A DNA stretch of 64,000 nt from NCBI RefSeq assembly GCF_018129685.1, contig NZ_JAFCLG010000010.1, positions 1-64,000 of the forward strand, given 5' to 3'. The position numbers and the translations under genes are program-made. The notes beneath the pieces were generated by a model that worked only from the letters and a program-made list of their open reading frames with translations, was not told the origin of the DNA and ran no database searches. Source of the stretch: Bradyrhizobium manausense (GTDB lineage Bacteria > Pseudomonadota > Alphaproteobacteria > Rhizobiales > Xanthobacteraceae). Positions 6,474-14,592 of this stretch are shown in pieces (position 1 is the first letter of the stretch; every line of letters starts with the position of its first letter).

Positions 6474-7529
6474 TCATCCGCTATTCCCGTCTAAACCCGT
6501 GCTCAAGAACCGGCCAACGTCCTCCGGGCTGAGCTGGATGCGCAACGCTGCACGTAGCGCGTTGATGTCAAAATTTCGCAGATCCTCATTGAAATCTCCA
6601 CACTGCGGCGACAGCACGATCGCCTCGATCCCGGCCGATTGCGCCCTGTCGAACAGTCCGGCCACCGCACCATCGCCCGCCGGATCGTTGTCACGGACGA
6701 CATAGAGCCGACGCAGCGTTGCCGGGAACAGGATGGCTCCGAGATGCGCGGCCGAGAGTGCTGCGACCATCGCCATGGTGGGGATGATGCAGCGGGGCGA
6801 TAGCATGGTCTCAATGCCCTCGCCGGCCGCCATCACGTCGCTTGCCGGACCGAAACGAACCGCGTGTCCGAGAAGGTGACCCATTGCCCGGCGTGGGGTA
6901 TCGACCGGCGCCTTGTCGCGGCCGGACGGATCGAGCCAGGTGCGGTGCGCGCCGGTGACGTGGCCCTGGAGGTCGGTCACAGCGGCTATCATTGCAGGCC
7001 AAATTTCGGTGGGGGCGTCTGCCTCGGGACGATAGTAGCAGCGTGGATGGAATCGCAGGCTGGCGATGCCATGCAGGTCAGTGATGCCGCGTCTCCGCAG
7101 GTAAGTCTCCACAACCGTGCCGGCAATCGGCTGCGACATGCCGAACAGACGCCGTGCCGATTCGGGTGAGCCGGTCAGTACTGGTGACAGGCGCGATGGA
7201 CTGTCCGGCTCCCGTTTAGATCTTGGCAGGCTTAGGAAGCGTCGCGCCTCCTCAGTGACATCGTGGAAATCGACCAGGCCGCAACTCTCTCGGATCACGT
7301 CGAGCAGATCCCCATGCTCGCCGGTCGCCGCGTCGGTCCATTTGCCGGCCGGGCGCCCGCCGGGGCCTTTCGGTTTCAGGCGGACGAACATCGATCGGCC
7401 GGATGCGTTCCTGACGTCGCCGACCTGCCAGTAATTGCCGACGCGACGTCCGTTGGAGAGGTAGTGACGGCACACCGCCTCGGCCTCGCGCGCGAGGCGA
7501 TGTGCCAGCTCTGCCGCATTGCGCGGCAT
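6474..7529 (-). CDS. Toprim-domain protein (DUF7146, primase-like)
   Basis: A 351-residue protein. An N-terminal region of about 110 residues resembles a degenerate primase zinc-binding/helical part. The DUF7146 region follows (TYLRRRGITDL, RFHPRCYYRP). A toprim domain at about 230-330 carries GEGIET (237-242) and the acidic motif DNDPAGD (280-286), which binds metal in primases and topoisomerases. It starts one base after the stop of the strawberry-notch gene, so the two are co-translated. This pair is typical of rhizobial ICEs and could act in replication of transferred DNA; no direct evidence for that here. Confidence 0.82.
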   Translation of the reverse strand: MPRNAAELAHRLAREAEAVCRHYLSNGRRVGNYWQVGDVRNASGRSMFVRLKPKGPGGRPAGKWTDAATGEHGDLLDVIRESCGLVDFHDVTEEARRFLSLPRSKREPDSPSRLSPVLTGSPESARRLFGMSQPIAGTVVETYLRRRGITDLHGIASLRFHPRCYYRPEADAPTEIWPAMIAAVTDLQGHVTGAHRTWLDPSGRDKAPVDTPRRAMGHLLGHAVRFGPASDVMAAGEGIETMLSPRCIIPTMAMVAALSAAHLGAILFPATLRRLYVVRDNDPAGDGAVAGLFDRAQSAGIEAIVLSPQCGDFNEDLRNFDINALRAALRIQLSPEDVGRFLSTGLDGNSG

Positions 7530-7530
7530 G

Positions 7531-10500
7531 TCACGCCGCCGCCCGATCAGCGATGCGCGCGATCGGATAGCACTCCAGAACCTTGGCGAGGATCGCAGGA
7601 CCGGTCGCATCGACTGGGACAAAGAAACGCAGCTTCCACGAAATGATCTCGCCGAACAGGCCATAGGCGCGTAAGCGATCCCGCATCGGCTCGGAGAAGC
7701 CAGTCAACTCGATCCGGTTCGCACCCATCACGCGAACGCGCCTGACCTGGAGACCCTCGGCGAGATCGAGGATGGTCTTGCCATCGATCAGCGCGGCGAA
7801 GGCATCGTCCGGCGAAAGCTTCGACGTCCCGGCTTCCAGCGCACCCGCGACCCACGCGGGCGACACCTTACGGCCGATAATCCGCTCGCCGGTGTCGGTC
7901 TGCAGACGATACACCCGTGTGGATTCATTTGGGAGCCGCTTCCAGATCGGCAACAATAAGCCCGCAACGATGTGGATCTCGCTGTCGGTGAACTCCGGAA
8001 TCTCGGCGACTTCGGCCGCCCAGGCGCGGGCGAAGGTGTCGCGGTCGACTTCCCGCCAATGGGTCTGCGGCATCATTGCCAGCGGTATGGTTGGGTGCTC
8101 CATCGGGCGGATGAGGCGAACCCGGCGTTCGACTTCGCCGTCGTCGAGCATCAGACTTCGGGCCGGGACCTGCACGGCGGCGCGGCCGGACTGGCTGTTG
8201 ACCAACGGAACCGCGCGGGCATCGGAGAGACGCCCCAGCGCCTCATCTGATGTGACCGGCCGGTTACGTTCGCGCTGGGTAATGGTCAGCAGCCGCGTCT
8301 CGGCGGACGTACCGGGATGGGTATAGATCGTCTGCCGGCCAGCGACGACGAAACTCTCGGCCGTCAGCGTCTCCAACCCGACATCATAGGTGCCGGACGC
8401 GATGGCGCCCTCGATCCGCGCCGTCAGCAGTTGCTCGAACGCGGTGAACAGGATGTTCTGGAGATCGATAGTGAGCGCCAGCAGGCGATTGAGGAACGTC
8501 GTGATCGGCGGCAGCTCATCCCTGATGCCGTTCGAGTCAGTGAGCTTCAACCCAGTCGCGTCCTCGAACGTTTGAAGCGAACAGTCACTGACCTTGCCGG
8601 TGACCAGCAGGACGTAGAGCTGGCGCAACGCATCGCGCGCGTAATGACTTTCGAGATTGTCTTCAGGCCGGAACAGGCCCTGCCCTCCGGTCTGGCGCTG
8701 GCCCTTGGTGATAGCGCCCAACGTGTCGAGACGACGCGCGATGGTCGAGAGGAAGCGCTTCTCGGCTTTCACATTAGTGGCGATGGGTCTGAACAGCGGC
8801 GGCTGTGCCTGATTGGTGCGGTTGGTCCGACCCAATCCCTGGATCGCCGCATCGGCTTTCCATCCGGCTTCCAGAAGATAGTGGACCCGCAGCCTTCGGT
8901 TCCTTGCCGCAAGGTCAGCGTGATAGGAACGCCCGGTGCCGCCGGCGTCGGAGAAGACGAGAATGCGTTTCGCGTCATCCATGAATGCCTGGGTTTCGCC
9001 GAGGTTGGCCGAGCCGGCGCGGTTCTCGACAACCAATCGATCGATTCCGTCCGATCCGGTCTTGCGGACGATCCTGCGCGAACGTCCCGTGACTTCCGCC
9101 ACCATGTCGGTGCCAAACCGCTGCACGATCTGGTCGAGCGCGCCATGAACCGGCGTCAACGACGCCAGCTTCTCGATCAACCGGTCGCGCCGCGTGACGG
9201 CCTCCCGGCTCTGCACGGGTTGGCCGTCACGATAGACCGGACGCGACAACAGGTTCCCTTCGCCATCGGTAAACGGCTCGTAAAGCTGGGTCGGGAAGCC
9301 ATGTGCCAAATAATCCAGCACATATTCGCGCGGCGTGATGTCGACCTGGACGTCGCCCCATTCCTCCGTTGGGATTTCGGCAAGGCGGCGTTCCGTCAAC
9401 GCTTCGCCGGTCGAGACGATCTGGATCACGGCGGCATGGCCGTCTGTTAGGTCCCGCTCGACGGACGCGATCAGCGACGGCGTCTTGATCGCCGTGATCA
9501 GATGGTTGAAGAAACGCTGTTTTGCCGATTCGAACGCGGACCTGGCCGCGGATTTCGCCTGCGCGTTGAGCGTGCCCGTTGCGCCCGTGATGTTTGCCGC
9601 CCGCATCGCGGCTTCTAGATTGTTATGAATGATCGAGAAGCCCCCCGCATAGGCATCGTAGATGCGGATCTGTTCGTCGGTCAGACGGTGCTCGACCAAT
9701 TCGTACGCAACGCCCTCATAGGAAAGGGAGCGGGCCGAATAGAGGCCAAGCGCTTTCATATCGCGGGCGAGCACTTCCATTGCCGCGACGCCGCCAGCCT
9801 CGATCGCCTCGACGAACTCGCTGCGCGTCGCGAACGGGAATTCCTCACCGCCCCAGAGCCCAAGGCGCTGGGCATAGGCGAGGTTATGAACCGTGGTGGC
9901 GGCGGTCGCCGAGACATAGACGATGCGGGCATTCGGCAGGGCATGTTGCAGCCGCAAGCCAGCGCGGCCCTGTTGTGACGCAGCCTGGTCGCCGCGTTCC
10001 CCTTTCCCGCCCGCGGCGTTCTGCATCGCGTGAGACTCGTCGAAGATGATGACCCCGTCGAAGTCGGCGCCCAACCATTCCACGATCTGTTTGACCCGAG
10101 AAACCTTCTCGTCGCGCGCGTCGGATCGCAGCGTGGCGTATGTGGTAAAAAGGACCCCCTGCTCCAGACGGATCGGCGTGCCCTGCCGGAACCGCGACAA
10201 CGGCGTCACCAGCAGCCGCTCCATGCCGAGCGCCGACCAGTCGCGCTGAGCGTCCTCGATCAGCTTGTCGGACTTGCTGACCCACACCGCGCGGCAGCGG
10301 CCCTTCAACCAATTGTCGAGCAGGATACCGGCGACCTGACGGCCTTTCCCCGCACCGGTTCCGTCTCCCAAAAACCAGCCGCGCCGGAATTGCGCGGCAT
10401 TGTCCGCATCGTCGCGCGCCGCGCAGACCAGGTCATAGGTCTCGTCGATGGTCCATGATCCCGCAAGGAACTGGGAGTGGGCCTCGCCCGCATATATGAC

Positions 10501-11880
10501 GGACTCAAGCTGCGCATCAGACAGCAGGCCATCCGTGATGATGTTCGTCGGAAGGTACGGCCGATAGGACGGGATCGGAGGCGCCACCGACGCCATGGCG
10601 GCTGATTGTACCAGCTTGGTGGGATGTGGCTGAGAGCCGGGAATGCGGACCGATTGAAGCGCGTATTCTTCGTAAAGCGCTTCGGTGATCTGGCTGCCCT
10701 CAATCGGTGTCCATGCGACGGTCTCATAGGCGAGCTCAACTGCTGCGGGATCCGATGTCGGAGCGGCAATCGCGGACGGACGCGTGGCAGAGGCGCGGAC
10801 TGTTCGCGGAATGGCCGGATGCGGGATCGACGGAGCGGCAACGGCCCTCGCGATCGGCAACCGCGCTGGAACGTACTCCGTGACCCAACCAAGCAGCGTG
10901 GCAACGTCCGGCGCCATGCCAGAAGGCGACGGAAATGCCCTCGCATCCTCCGCTGGCAACCGATCGATCACGGTCAGGCGTGTCTCGATGGTGGTACCGT
11001 GCCTGGCAAACACGGCGCCAGCAATAGCGGCGGTGAAGACGACGCGCCCACGTTCCTGCAACCGGAAGAAGGCATCGCGCCAGACCGGATTGTCCGGGGA
11101 ACAACTCGCCCCAGTGATTGCGACCAAGCGACCGCCCTCGGGGAGCCGCGCCAGGACCGACTCGATGTGCCGCAAGGCGGCATCGGCCATCCGGCGATCG
11201 ACGTTGGCGACGGCCGAGAATGGCGGATTCATCAGCACGACGCTTGGCGTGACGCCAGCGTCGAGATGATCGTCGATATGCGCGGCATCGAAGCGGGTGA
11301 CGGTGATGCCCGGAAACAGATGCGAGAGAAGCTCCGCGCGGGTTTCGGCCAGCTCATTGAGAACCAGAGACGCACCCGACAGCTCGGCCAGGATGGCGAG
11401 AAGGCCAGTGCCGGCCGAAGGCTCCAGCACGATGTCAGCAGGCGTGATCGCCGCCGCGGCGCTCGCCGCAAGCCCGAGCACAATTGGCGTACTGAACTGC
11501 TGAAGCGCTTCGCTCTCTTCGGAACGGCGGGTGTGGGTGGGAAGAAGGCCGGCAATCTTGGCCAGCATCGGCAGCATCGCGGCCGGGGAAGCAGCACGCG
11601 TGCGCATGGCCTGACCGAACTTGCGAACGAACAGAACGGTGGCCGCCTCGCAAGCGTCGTACGCCGTCTTCCAATCCCATCCGCCATCGGCGTCGGAGGC
11701 GCCAAAGGCGCTCTCCATCGCCGTGCGCAGGACAGGCGCATCGATGCGCTGACCGCGCTCGAGATGCACAAGAAGAAGTTGCGCGGCGCTAGCAATCGCG
11801 TCGGCCTTGTTCAGAGAACCGGACGCAACGGAAAGCGGCGCGGCCGCGACAGCGGCCACGGAGGTGAAAGGCGATGTCAT
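7531..11880 (-). CDS. Methylase/helicase of the strawberry-notch family
   Basis: A 1449-residue protein, the largest gene in the window. The N-terminal third has an adenine-methyltransferase-like domain: PSAGTGLL (about 154-161, SAM binding) and NPPF (218-221, catalytic motif IV). The central part is a strawberry-notch type superfamily 2 helicase: Walker A GDGTGAGKGRQ (about 505-515), DESHAM (614-619) and, near residue 1000, IQGLGRTNRTNQ (motif VI arginines). Such fused proteins are hallmark genes of alphaproteobacterial ICEs and some phages; a role in modifying or protecting transferred DNA is supposed but unproven. The start has a structured leader (11903-11957) directly upstream. Confidence 0.88.
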   Translation of the reverse strand: MTSPFTSVAAVAAAPLSVASGSLNKADAIASAAQLLLVHLERGQRIDAPVLRTAMESAFGASDADGGWDWKTAYDACEAATVLFVRKFGQAMRTRAASPAAMLPMLAKIAGLLPTHTRRSEESEALQQFSTPIVLGLAASAAAAITPADIVLEPSAGTGLLAILAELSGASLVLNELAETRAELLSHLFPGITVTRFDAAHIDDHLDAGVTPSVVLMNPPFSAVANVDRRMADAALRHIESVLARLPEGGRLVAITGASCSPDNPVWRDAFFRLQERGRVVFTAAIAGAVFARHGTTIETRLTVIDRLPAEDARAFPSPSGMAPDVATLLGWVTEYVPARLPIARAVAAPSIPHPAIPRTVRASATRPSAIAAPTSDPAAVELAYETVAWTPIEGSQITEALYEEYALQSVRIPGSQPHPTKLVQSAAMASVAPPIPSYRPYLPTNIITDGLLSDAQLESVIYAGEAHSQFLAGSWTIDETYDLVCAARDDADNAAQFRRGWFLGDGTGAGKGRQVAGILLDNWLKGRCRAVWVSKSDKLIEDAQRDWSALGMERLLVTPLSRFRQGTPIRLEQGVLFTTYATLRSDARDEKVSRVKQIVEWLGADFDGVIIFDESHAMQNAAGGKGERGDQAASQQGRAGLRLQHALPNARIVYVSATAATTVHNLAYAQRLGLWGGEEFPFATRSEFVEAIEAGGVAAMEVLARDMKALGLYSARSLSYEGVAYELVEHRLTDEQIRIYDAYAGGFSIIHNNLEAAMRAANITGATGTLNAQAKSAARSAFESAKQRFFNHLITAIKTPSLIASVERDLTDGHAAVIQIVSTGEALTERRLAEIPTEEWGDVQVDITPREYVLDYLAHGFPTQLYEPFTDGEGNLLSRPVYRDGQPVQSREAVTRRDRLIEKLASLTPVHGALDQIVQRFGTDMVAEVTGRSRRIVRKTGSDGIDRLVVENRAGSANLGETQAFMDDAKRILVFSDAGGTGRSYHADLAARNRRLRVHYLLEAGWKADAAIQGLGRTNRTNQAQPPLFRPIATNVKAEKRFLSTIARRLDTLGAITKGQRQTGGQGLFRPEDNLESHYARDALRQLYVLLVTGKVSDCSLQTFEDATGLKLTDSNGIRDELPPITTFLNRLLALTIDLQNILFTAFEQLLTARIEGAIASGTYDVGLETLTAESFVVAGRQTIYTHPGTSAETRLLTITQRERNRPVTSDEALGRLSDARAVPLVNSQSGRAAVQVPARSLMLDDGEVERRVRLIRPMEHPTIPLAMMPQTHWREVDRDTFARAWAAEVAEIPEFTDSEIHIVAGLLLPIWKRLPNESTRVYRLQTDTGERIIGRKVSPAWVAGALEAGTSKLSPDDAFAALIDGKTILDLAEGLQVRRVRVMGANRIELTGFSEPMRDRLRAYGLFGEIISWKLRFFVPVDATGPAILAKVLECYPIARIADRAAA

Positions 11881-11902
11881 GGGGAGAACCTCGAAAGAGC
11901 TG

Positions 11903-11957
11903 GGGACGGATCGAGCGGCGGGGCGCTCTCTCGACCGCGCCGGCTCAAACCCGTCCC
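11903..11957 (-). promoter_or_regulatory. Structured leader of the strawberry-notch gene
   Basis: GGGACGG and CCGTCCC pair across 41 nt that contain inner complementary GC blocks; the outer stem can be lengthened by AGAGCT/AGCTCT. The same plan (outer GACGGG...CCCGTC stem, inner hairpin, then ribosome-binding site) occurs before parB (23271-23311) and ardC (24349-24388), but this copy is the most diverged. Confidence 0.45.
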
Positions 11958-12027
11958 GGCCAAGCTCTTCCTCTCAAAGCCCGGGGTTACGGACGGTGTC
12001 ACACCGGCACTGAGTTCGGCGCGCGGC

Positions 12028-12351
12028 CTAGCCGCACCGCCATGGCCGATGGTCGATACGACCTCGCCACCACGCGATCCTGTCTTCGCGGGATGCGTTG
12101 GCAAGCCACAGCAAGAGCTCGCCATGGCATGCGAGCGGCGCGCAGAAGCAGACGAGGTCATGGCCGCGCAATTCGTCGAGCGCACGCAACAGATGATGCT
12201 GATCGCGCAGCCAGCGCGCGTATTTCGCGATGACGCTCGCGCGGTCGCCGTCAGAGCCGATTCTGAACGGATTACCCCATTTGCTGCCGCGGCCGATGTA
12301 GACGGCGCCGGCCGGAACGCCCGTCTTGCGCTTGTTGAGAACCCTGCACAT
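12028..12351 (-). CDS. DUF4326 protein
   Basis: A 107-residue DUF4326 protein. The diagnostic core is AVYIGRGSKWGNPFRIG, then YARWLRDQ and LRGHDLVCFCAPLACHGELL, with clustered cysteines and a histidine suggesting metal or nucleotide binding. The family is common in phages and mobile elements; its function is unknown. It lies 147 bp upstream of the strawberry-notch gene in the same direction. Confidence 0.82.
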   Translation of the reverse strand: MCRVLNKRKTGVPAGAVYIGRGSKWGNPFRIGSDGDRASVIAKYARWLRDQHHLLRALDELRGHDLVCFCAPLACHGELLLWLANASREDRIAWWRGRIDHRPWRCG

Positions 12352-12407
12352 CGCTATCGCCTCCTGATCTTCCCGTTGCGGTGAACAGGTCGAAGGACGC
12401 GGTTCAG

Positions 12408-12470
12408 GTTTCGCATGTCACGCAGCGCCGAAGGCGAAGCGGAAACGGCTTGCCCGTTGACATGCGAACC
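12408..12470. repeat. Inverted repeat between DUF4326 and DUF6117 genes
   Basis: GGTTTCGCATGTCA (12408-12421) pairs with TGACATGCGAACC (12458-12470) with one unpaired base; the loop contains CGCC-GAA-GGCG. The flanks share GACGCGGTTCA as a direct repeat (near 12394 and 12480). It may be a transcript-processing or attenuation hairpin. Confidence 0.5.
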
Positions 12471-12502
12471 GCTGCGTCCAGACGCGGTTCACCGCAGCGG
12501 GA

Positions 12503-12745
12503 TCAGGTCGGCGATTGTCCCGGCAGGGTTTCGGCTGGCGGGAGATAGGTATCGTAGGGATTGCCGTCGGTGAGGTGGCCAAACGGCATGAAGACGTAGT
12601 CCGTGCCCTCATGACCGACGGCGCAGATGACATATCGGGGTTCACCAGTGACGGCGTCAGTGCATTCCATCAGCGCAAGACTGCCATCGGATGCAGCGCG
12701 GAGCAGCGTGTCGAAATTCGTGCTGATATGATCAGGGATGCTCAT
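12503..12745 (-). CDS. DUF6117 family protein
   Basis: An 80-residue protein starting MSIPDHISTNFDTLLRAA, with ALMECTDAVTGEPRYVICAV and YVFMPFGHLTDGNPYDTYLP. This is the pattern of DUF6117, a small family of proteobacterial mobile elements of unknown function. ATG at 12745 is chosen because it gives the family start; the frame stays open upstream without a good ribosome-binding site. Confidence 0.75.
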   Translation of the reverse strand: MSIPDHISTNFDTLLRAASDGSLALMECTDAVTGEPRYVICAVGHEGTDYVFMPFGHLTDGNPYDTYLPPAETLPGQSPT

Positions 12746-12769
12746 GGCGGAACTCCAAATAAAAAGCGC

Positions 12770-12785
12770 CCGGCGGGGGAGCCGG
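12770..12785 (-). promoter_or_regulatory. Terminator-like hairpin before the DUF6117 gene
   Basis: On the minus strand CCGGC...GCCGG is followed by GGCGCTTTTTATTT and then the start region of the DUF6117 gene. It is one of three similar hairpins in consecutive operon gaps (see 13600-13620 and 14521-14538). Confidence 0.45.
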
Positions 12786-12815
12786 ACCATGGGGCCAATG
12801 GTGAGGAAGAAACGA

Positions 12816-13577
12816 TCAGGCCGGGGTCGCCGACCGCCGTTCTGCTTCGCGGATCGCAGCAAGGGCGGCGCTGTAGATCGCCGAACCGAGCTCTTCTCTG
12901 AGATCGGTCTGCTCCACCACGAAGAGGCATCCGGCGCGAATGTCGGCGTCCGTGACGGCACCGGCGGCGATCGTCGTCAGTGTCTCATCGGTTTCGACTA
13001 GGCGGCCGATCTCCGCGCGGACGTGCTCTTCACTGAGGCACAATAGGACATGGCTGCTGAAGCACGGAGCGGCCGCTGCCGCTCCGTGCTCCGCCTGCTC
13101 CAGAAATTCGCCGAGAATATCCTCGGTGCTTTTGCCCCTGATGGCGTCGGCGGTAATAAGAATAGCCATGCCACCAAACCCGTCAGGCCGCATCCTGGTG
13201 CAGGTGAAAGCCGAGACCACCGTGACATGGTCGAGCGTTGCCGATCTCTTGACGATGTCCTGGAAGATGAACTCCCATGACGTCATGCTGAGGTCGAACT
13301 CCACATCGGAGTCATCTTCCCCGATGTTCTTTATGTGATCGAGGACGAAGGTGGCGGTCTCGCTTGTAACGCCATCCGATGCCGCGAGCGCGTTGCGGAG
13401 GGCCTCGATCGGCAACTCGATCAGTTCGGCCGGCATTATCTCCGCGAAGAAATAGAGCCCGCCGTCGCCGTCAGGTTCACTCTCGAAGATCTGCATCAAC
13501 AGCAACCTCTCGAGTGATGTCATGTCTGCGTTCGGAATGGTGGGTTGAACGACTGTGGGCGAGAAATAGTCGGCCAT
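12816..13577 (-). CDS. Conserved ICE hypothetical protein, 253 residues
   Basis: A 253-residue acidic protein starting MADYFSPTVVQPTIPNADMT. Visible blocks are SLERLLLMQIFESEPDGDGG, YFFAEIMPAELIELPIEAL, TSWEFIFQDIVKRS and ADIRAGCLFVVEQTDLREEL. No signal peptide or membrane segment. It resembles an uncharacterised family that recurs with DUF6117, DUF6915 and DUF6878 in rhizobial mobile elements; I recognise the neighbourhood, not a function. The start at 13577 is preceded by TGGAG. Confidence 0.7.
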   Translation of the reverse strand: MADYFSPTVVQPTIPNADMTSLERLLLMQIFESEPDGDGGLYFFAEIMPAELIELPIEALRNALAASDGVTSETATFVLDHIKNIGEDDSDVEFDLSMTSWEFIFQDIVKRSATLDHVTVVSAFTCTRMRPDGFGGMAILITADAIRGKSTEDILGEFLEQAEHGAAAAAPCFSSHVLLCLSEEHVRAEIGRLVETDETLTTIAAGAVTDADIRAGCLFVVEQTDLREELGSAIYSAALAAIREAERRSATPA

Positions 13578-13599
13578 ATCGGATCTCCAGAAATGCGAA

Positions 13600-13620
13600 A
13601 GCCCGACACGAAGCCGGGCT
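13600..13620 (-). promoter_or_regulatory. Terminator-like hairpin before the 253-residue protein gene
   Basis: AGCCCG...CGGGCT (minus strand AGCCCGGCTTCGTGTCGGGC) is followed by TTTCGCATTT, then a TGGAG ribosome-binding site and the start codon at 13577. It sits between co-directional operon genes. Confidence 0.45.
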
Positions 13621-13645
13621 GATCGGATGAAGGGTGGGAAGGTGG

Positions 13646-14008
13646 TCAGGTGGGGAACGCAAACGGATCGACCTGCCGGTGGATCGGCTGAGCCCGGCCC
13701 ATCCAGGGTTCGGGCCGGATGCAGCGCACCCAGTCGGCGAAACTCGGTATGAAGCCGAGATCCTCGATGACGTGCTGCTCGCCGATCAACCGGACTGGCA
13801 CGACGCGGCCGGTCGATATCGTGATCGTCGCGCCGAAGAAGCGCTCCAGCATGAAGATTCCTTCGGCATGATGACGTAACGCGCGATGACGGAAGTCGGC
13901 CGTGATCGCCTTCGACTCGTCGAACCATTGATGCAGCGGCAAATAGTTGTCGGCCGCCCCGCCCCACTTCCGGACCGAGGACAGCGCATGGTGAAAGGGA
14001 TGTCCCAT
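13646..14008 (-). CDS. DUF6915 family protein
   Basis: A 120-residue protein: MGHPFHHALSSVRKWGG, then HQWFDESKAITADFRHRALR and EGIFMLERFFGATI, ending with WVRCIRPEPWMG. Conserved histidines (HPFHH, FRHRALRHH) hint at metal or phosphodiester chemistry, but no function is established for DUF6915. The gene ends 68 bp before the 253-residue protein and begins 10 bp after the DUF6878 stop. Confidence 0.75.
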   Translation of the reverse strand: MGHPFHHALSSVRKWGGAADNYLPLHQWFDESKAITADFRHRALRHHAEGIFMLERFFGATITISTGRVVPVRLIGEQHVIEDLGFIPSFADWVRCIRPEPWMGRAQPIHRQVDPFAFPT

Positions 14009-14018
14009 TGTCGCCTCC

Positions 14019-14495
14019 TCAGAATTCGTGCGAGAAAGTTTCGGATGACGTATATCGCTCGTTGTAGTCGAGCTTGATCGTCCGTTCGGCGACGTCGAAG
14101 GTGAATGCGCCATAGGCGCCGTCGTTGATCTCCCAACCGGAATGGACCTGACTGAGGAAATCATAGACCAGCGTTTCGACGGCCTCGTGAACGGTCAGGG
14201 TCTGGCGTTCGATCTCGGGGCTTTCCCAGATCGTACGCGCAATCTCGATCCGGTCGGAGGGCAGCATAATGGTTCCCTCCCTGGGCTCGACGTCAATGCG
14301 TTCGATCTGGCCGCTGTCGCCGTAGCCGTCGAACAAGACGGTGACGGTCTCAATTCCGGCGGCGGCGAGCGCATCGAACAAAACGGTCTTGTTGGCCGCC
14401 CGAATCTCCTCGGCTCGGCGCGCGTATTCGCGTTGCTTCCGGTCAAAAGCAGCGCCGCCAGCGGCGGGCTCGGGTGTCGTTTGCGAGTCGGTCAT
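14019..14495 (-). CDS. DUF6878 family protein
   Basis: A 158-residue protein with an AGGAGG ribosome-binding site 6 nt before ATG 14495. Core blocks: NKTVLFDALAAAGIETVTVL, FDGYGDSGQIERID, VETLVYDFLSQVHSGWEIND and GAYGAFTFDVAERTIKLDYN, the pattern of DUF6878 found in ICE and plasmid maintenance operons. Soluble and acidic, with no recognised catalytic motif. It lies just downstream of parB, whose product it may serve, but that is only a guess from position. Confidence 0.75.
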   Translation of the reverse strand: MTDSQTTPEPAAGGAAFDRKQREYARRAEEIRAANKTVLFDALAAAGIETVTVLFDGYGDSGQIERIDVEPREGTIMLPSDRIEIARTIWESPEIERQTLTVHEAVETLVYDFLSQVHSGWEINDGAYGAFTFDVAERTIKLDYNERYTSSETFSHEF

Positions 14496-14520
14496 GATGA
14501 TCCTCCTAAAATGGAAAGAA

Positions 14521-14538
14521 CCCGGCGCGGTGGCCGGG
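14521..14538 (-). promoter_or_regulatory. Terminator-like hairpin between parB and the DUF6878 gene
   Basis: CCCGGC...GCCGGG followed on the minus strand by TTCTTTCCATTTT and then the AGGAGG ribosome-binding site of the next gene. It is the third hairpin of this layout in the operon and may reduce read-through. Confidence 0.45.
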
Positions 14539-14592
14539 CTTTTCGGTGAAACGGAAGTTGCGGGGCGGCCGAAGCCACCCCGCAAGCGTGGA

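Noticed and set aside
10606..12384. Plus-strand open frame of 592 codons
   Set aside because: Antisense to the start of the strawberry-notch gene and to DUF4326; arginine-rich composition without any domain.
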